Part shown: positions 6,795 through 7,670 of the stretch, piece by piece
Layout of the letters: each line of letters starts with the position of its first letter
Numbering within the stretch: the stretch's first letter is position 1
DNA from: CAIVSN01 sp043778375
Lineage (GTDB): Bacteria; Patescibacteriota; Gracilibacteria; BD1-5; UBA2023
Assembly (NCBI GenBank): GCA_043778375.1
Contig: JAYWGH010000018.1
Coordinates: forward strand, 1 to 7,670
Direction: 5' to 3'
Length of the DNA: 7,670 bases
Position numbers and translations under genes: made by a program
The notes under the pieces: generated by a model
Told to the model about the DNA's origin: nothing
Database searches by the model: none
What the model saw: the letters and a program-made list of their open reading frames with translations, nothing else

Positions 6795-7670
6795 ATGACC
6801 CCGCTAGATTTACAAACTCCTCCTGCCTTTGAGCATGTGATGGATTCCCGAAAGCAAGAAGAGCAGGCTGTAAAAAACAAACTACAACTGCGACTAAAGC
6901 TATGAGAATTTACTGTTACCAAAATCCAAGACAATGTGTTTACTGTATGAAATAAGGATACTTGGAGTTTTATAGATAGGGATGGGAAAATGCTTATAAA
7001 TGTGAATCAATTACGAAATCGCAAATCAGTACCAGAAGACCTAAAAAAAGAGTATGCAGAGCTTTTTAATCATCTATTTCTACAGGCAGGATATCGAGAG
7101 GTGGATGATCTAAAGAGTGGTAGTTTCATACTCTATGATGTCCGCTGAAAGAAAGATGTAATAGTGCCTCAAAATACAAAAGAGTATTATGAGGCGTGGA
7201 AAAGTTTTAGCTTTTTTGATGCGCGTTTAAGTATATATCTGAGTGTAGTTGATGGCGTTAGTGCCATCTCCGAAAAAAAAAGGTTACACGCTATAGAGAT
7301 TCTTTGAGAATTTGTGGCCAAGGGATACTTACGAATCGAGGATCTCATTAACCTCTCGACTAAGTGACGAGCTCTTCTAAAACACGAAGACTTTAATAAA
7401 CTCCTTCCTCTTGCACGAAGTGCACTACTCGATCAGATCGGGGATCCAAAATGGGAGCGTACACTTAACCTACTTACAAAACGCCCTCCTTATACAGTAA
7501 CTCGGATAGAGCTTGATAGATATTTAAGTCTCAATCTCATTGATACAAACCTCCACGCAGCTGCAGTAAAAAAACTTTCTGAAGTGGAAAAAGTGAGGGC
7601 GAATATATCGAGTCAAACGGGAGCAGTAAAAGAGACTACCAGGGAGAGAATTGAGGGTATTAAAAAGTAG
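6795..7670 (+). CDS. Hypothetical protein, 291 aa, last gene of the rightward operon
   Basis: Complete 291-residue frame with TGA=Gly, from ATG four bases after the previous TAA to TAG at the window end. TGA codons are at residues 37, 52, 118, 171 and 191, so the standard code would leave nothing longer than about 100 codons. No family recognised. The N-terminal part (about 36-70) looks like beta strands (GEFTVTKIQDNVFTVG, then TWSFIDRDGKMLINV), resembling repeats of the 'KI..G..DF'-type found in bacterial surface or WG-like proteins, but only loosely. Residues about 80-290 are helical and charged. No signal peptide or membrane span. The tight spacing to the 1057-aa gene argues for co-translation and perhaps a shared complex. 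No Shine-Dalgarno sequence precedes the ATG. Confidence 0.85.

Noticed and set aside
1..7670. Explaining the in-frame TGAs as pseudogenes, selenocysteine or Mycoplasma-type Trp codons
   Set aside because: Too many and too evenly spread for decay, no other frame damage is seen, no SECIS-like context recurs, and recombinase motifs call for Gly.

Overview
The window reads sensibly only if UGA is a sense codon. Under the standard code it breaks into short fragments. With TGA read as glycine (translation table 25, used by Absconditabacteria/SR1 and Gracilibacteria of the Candidate Phyla Radiation), it resolves into six long, tightly packed genes containing 35 in-frame TGA codons. Glycine rather than tryptophan is supported by the serine recombinase: TGA falls at glycine positions typical of the family (the RPGL-like and LNxxG motifs), while tryptophans are encoded by TGG. 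The sequence therefore most likely comes from an Absconditabacteria/Gracilibacteria genome or one of its mobile elements. No taxonomic marker gene is present to decide between them.

Layout. The left part (1-2487, minus strand) is a two-gene operon transcribed leftward: a 220-residue protein of unknown function (1825-2487), then, 12 bases later, a large serine recombinase (1-1812) that runs off the left edge. The middle (2488-2729) is a non-coding gap between divergent genes, with a strong perfect 14-bp inverted repeat at 2640-2681. The right part (plus strand) has a small unknown gene (2730-3044, 104 aa). It is followed by a likely three-gene operon: a 115-aa helical protein (3231-3578) behind a good -35/-10 promoter that would give a leaderless mRNA, a 1057-aa protein of unknown function (3617-6790), and a 291-aa unknown protein (6795-7670) that ends exactly at the window edge.

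How the parts may work together. The recombinase suggests an integrated mobile element or a site-specific DNA inversion or excision locus. The 220-aa protein is its probable operon partner. The rightward operon has a different base composition and much lower TGA use, so it may have a different history; whether it is cargo of the element or host chromosome cannot be decided here. No rRNA, tRNA, CRISPR array or insertion sequence was seen. None of the six genes has a Shine-Dalgarno sequence before its start codon.
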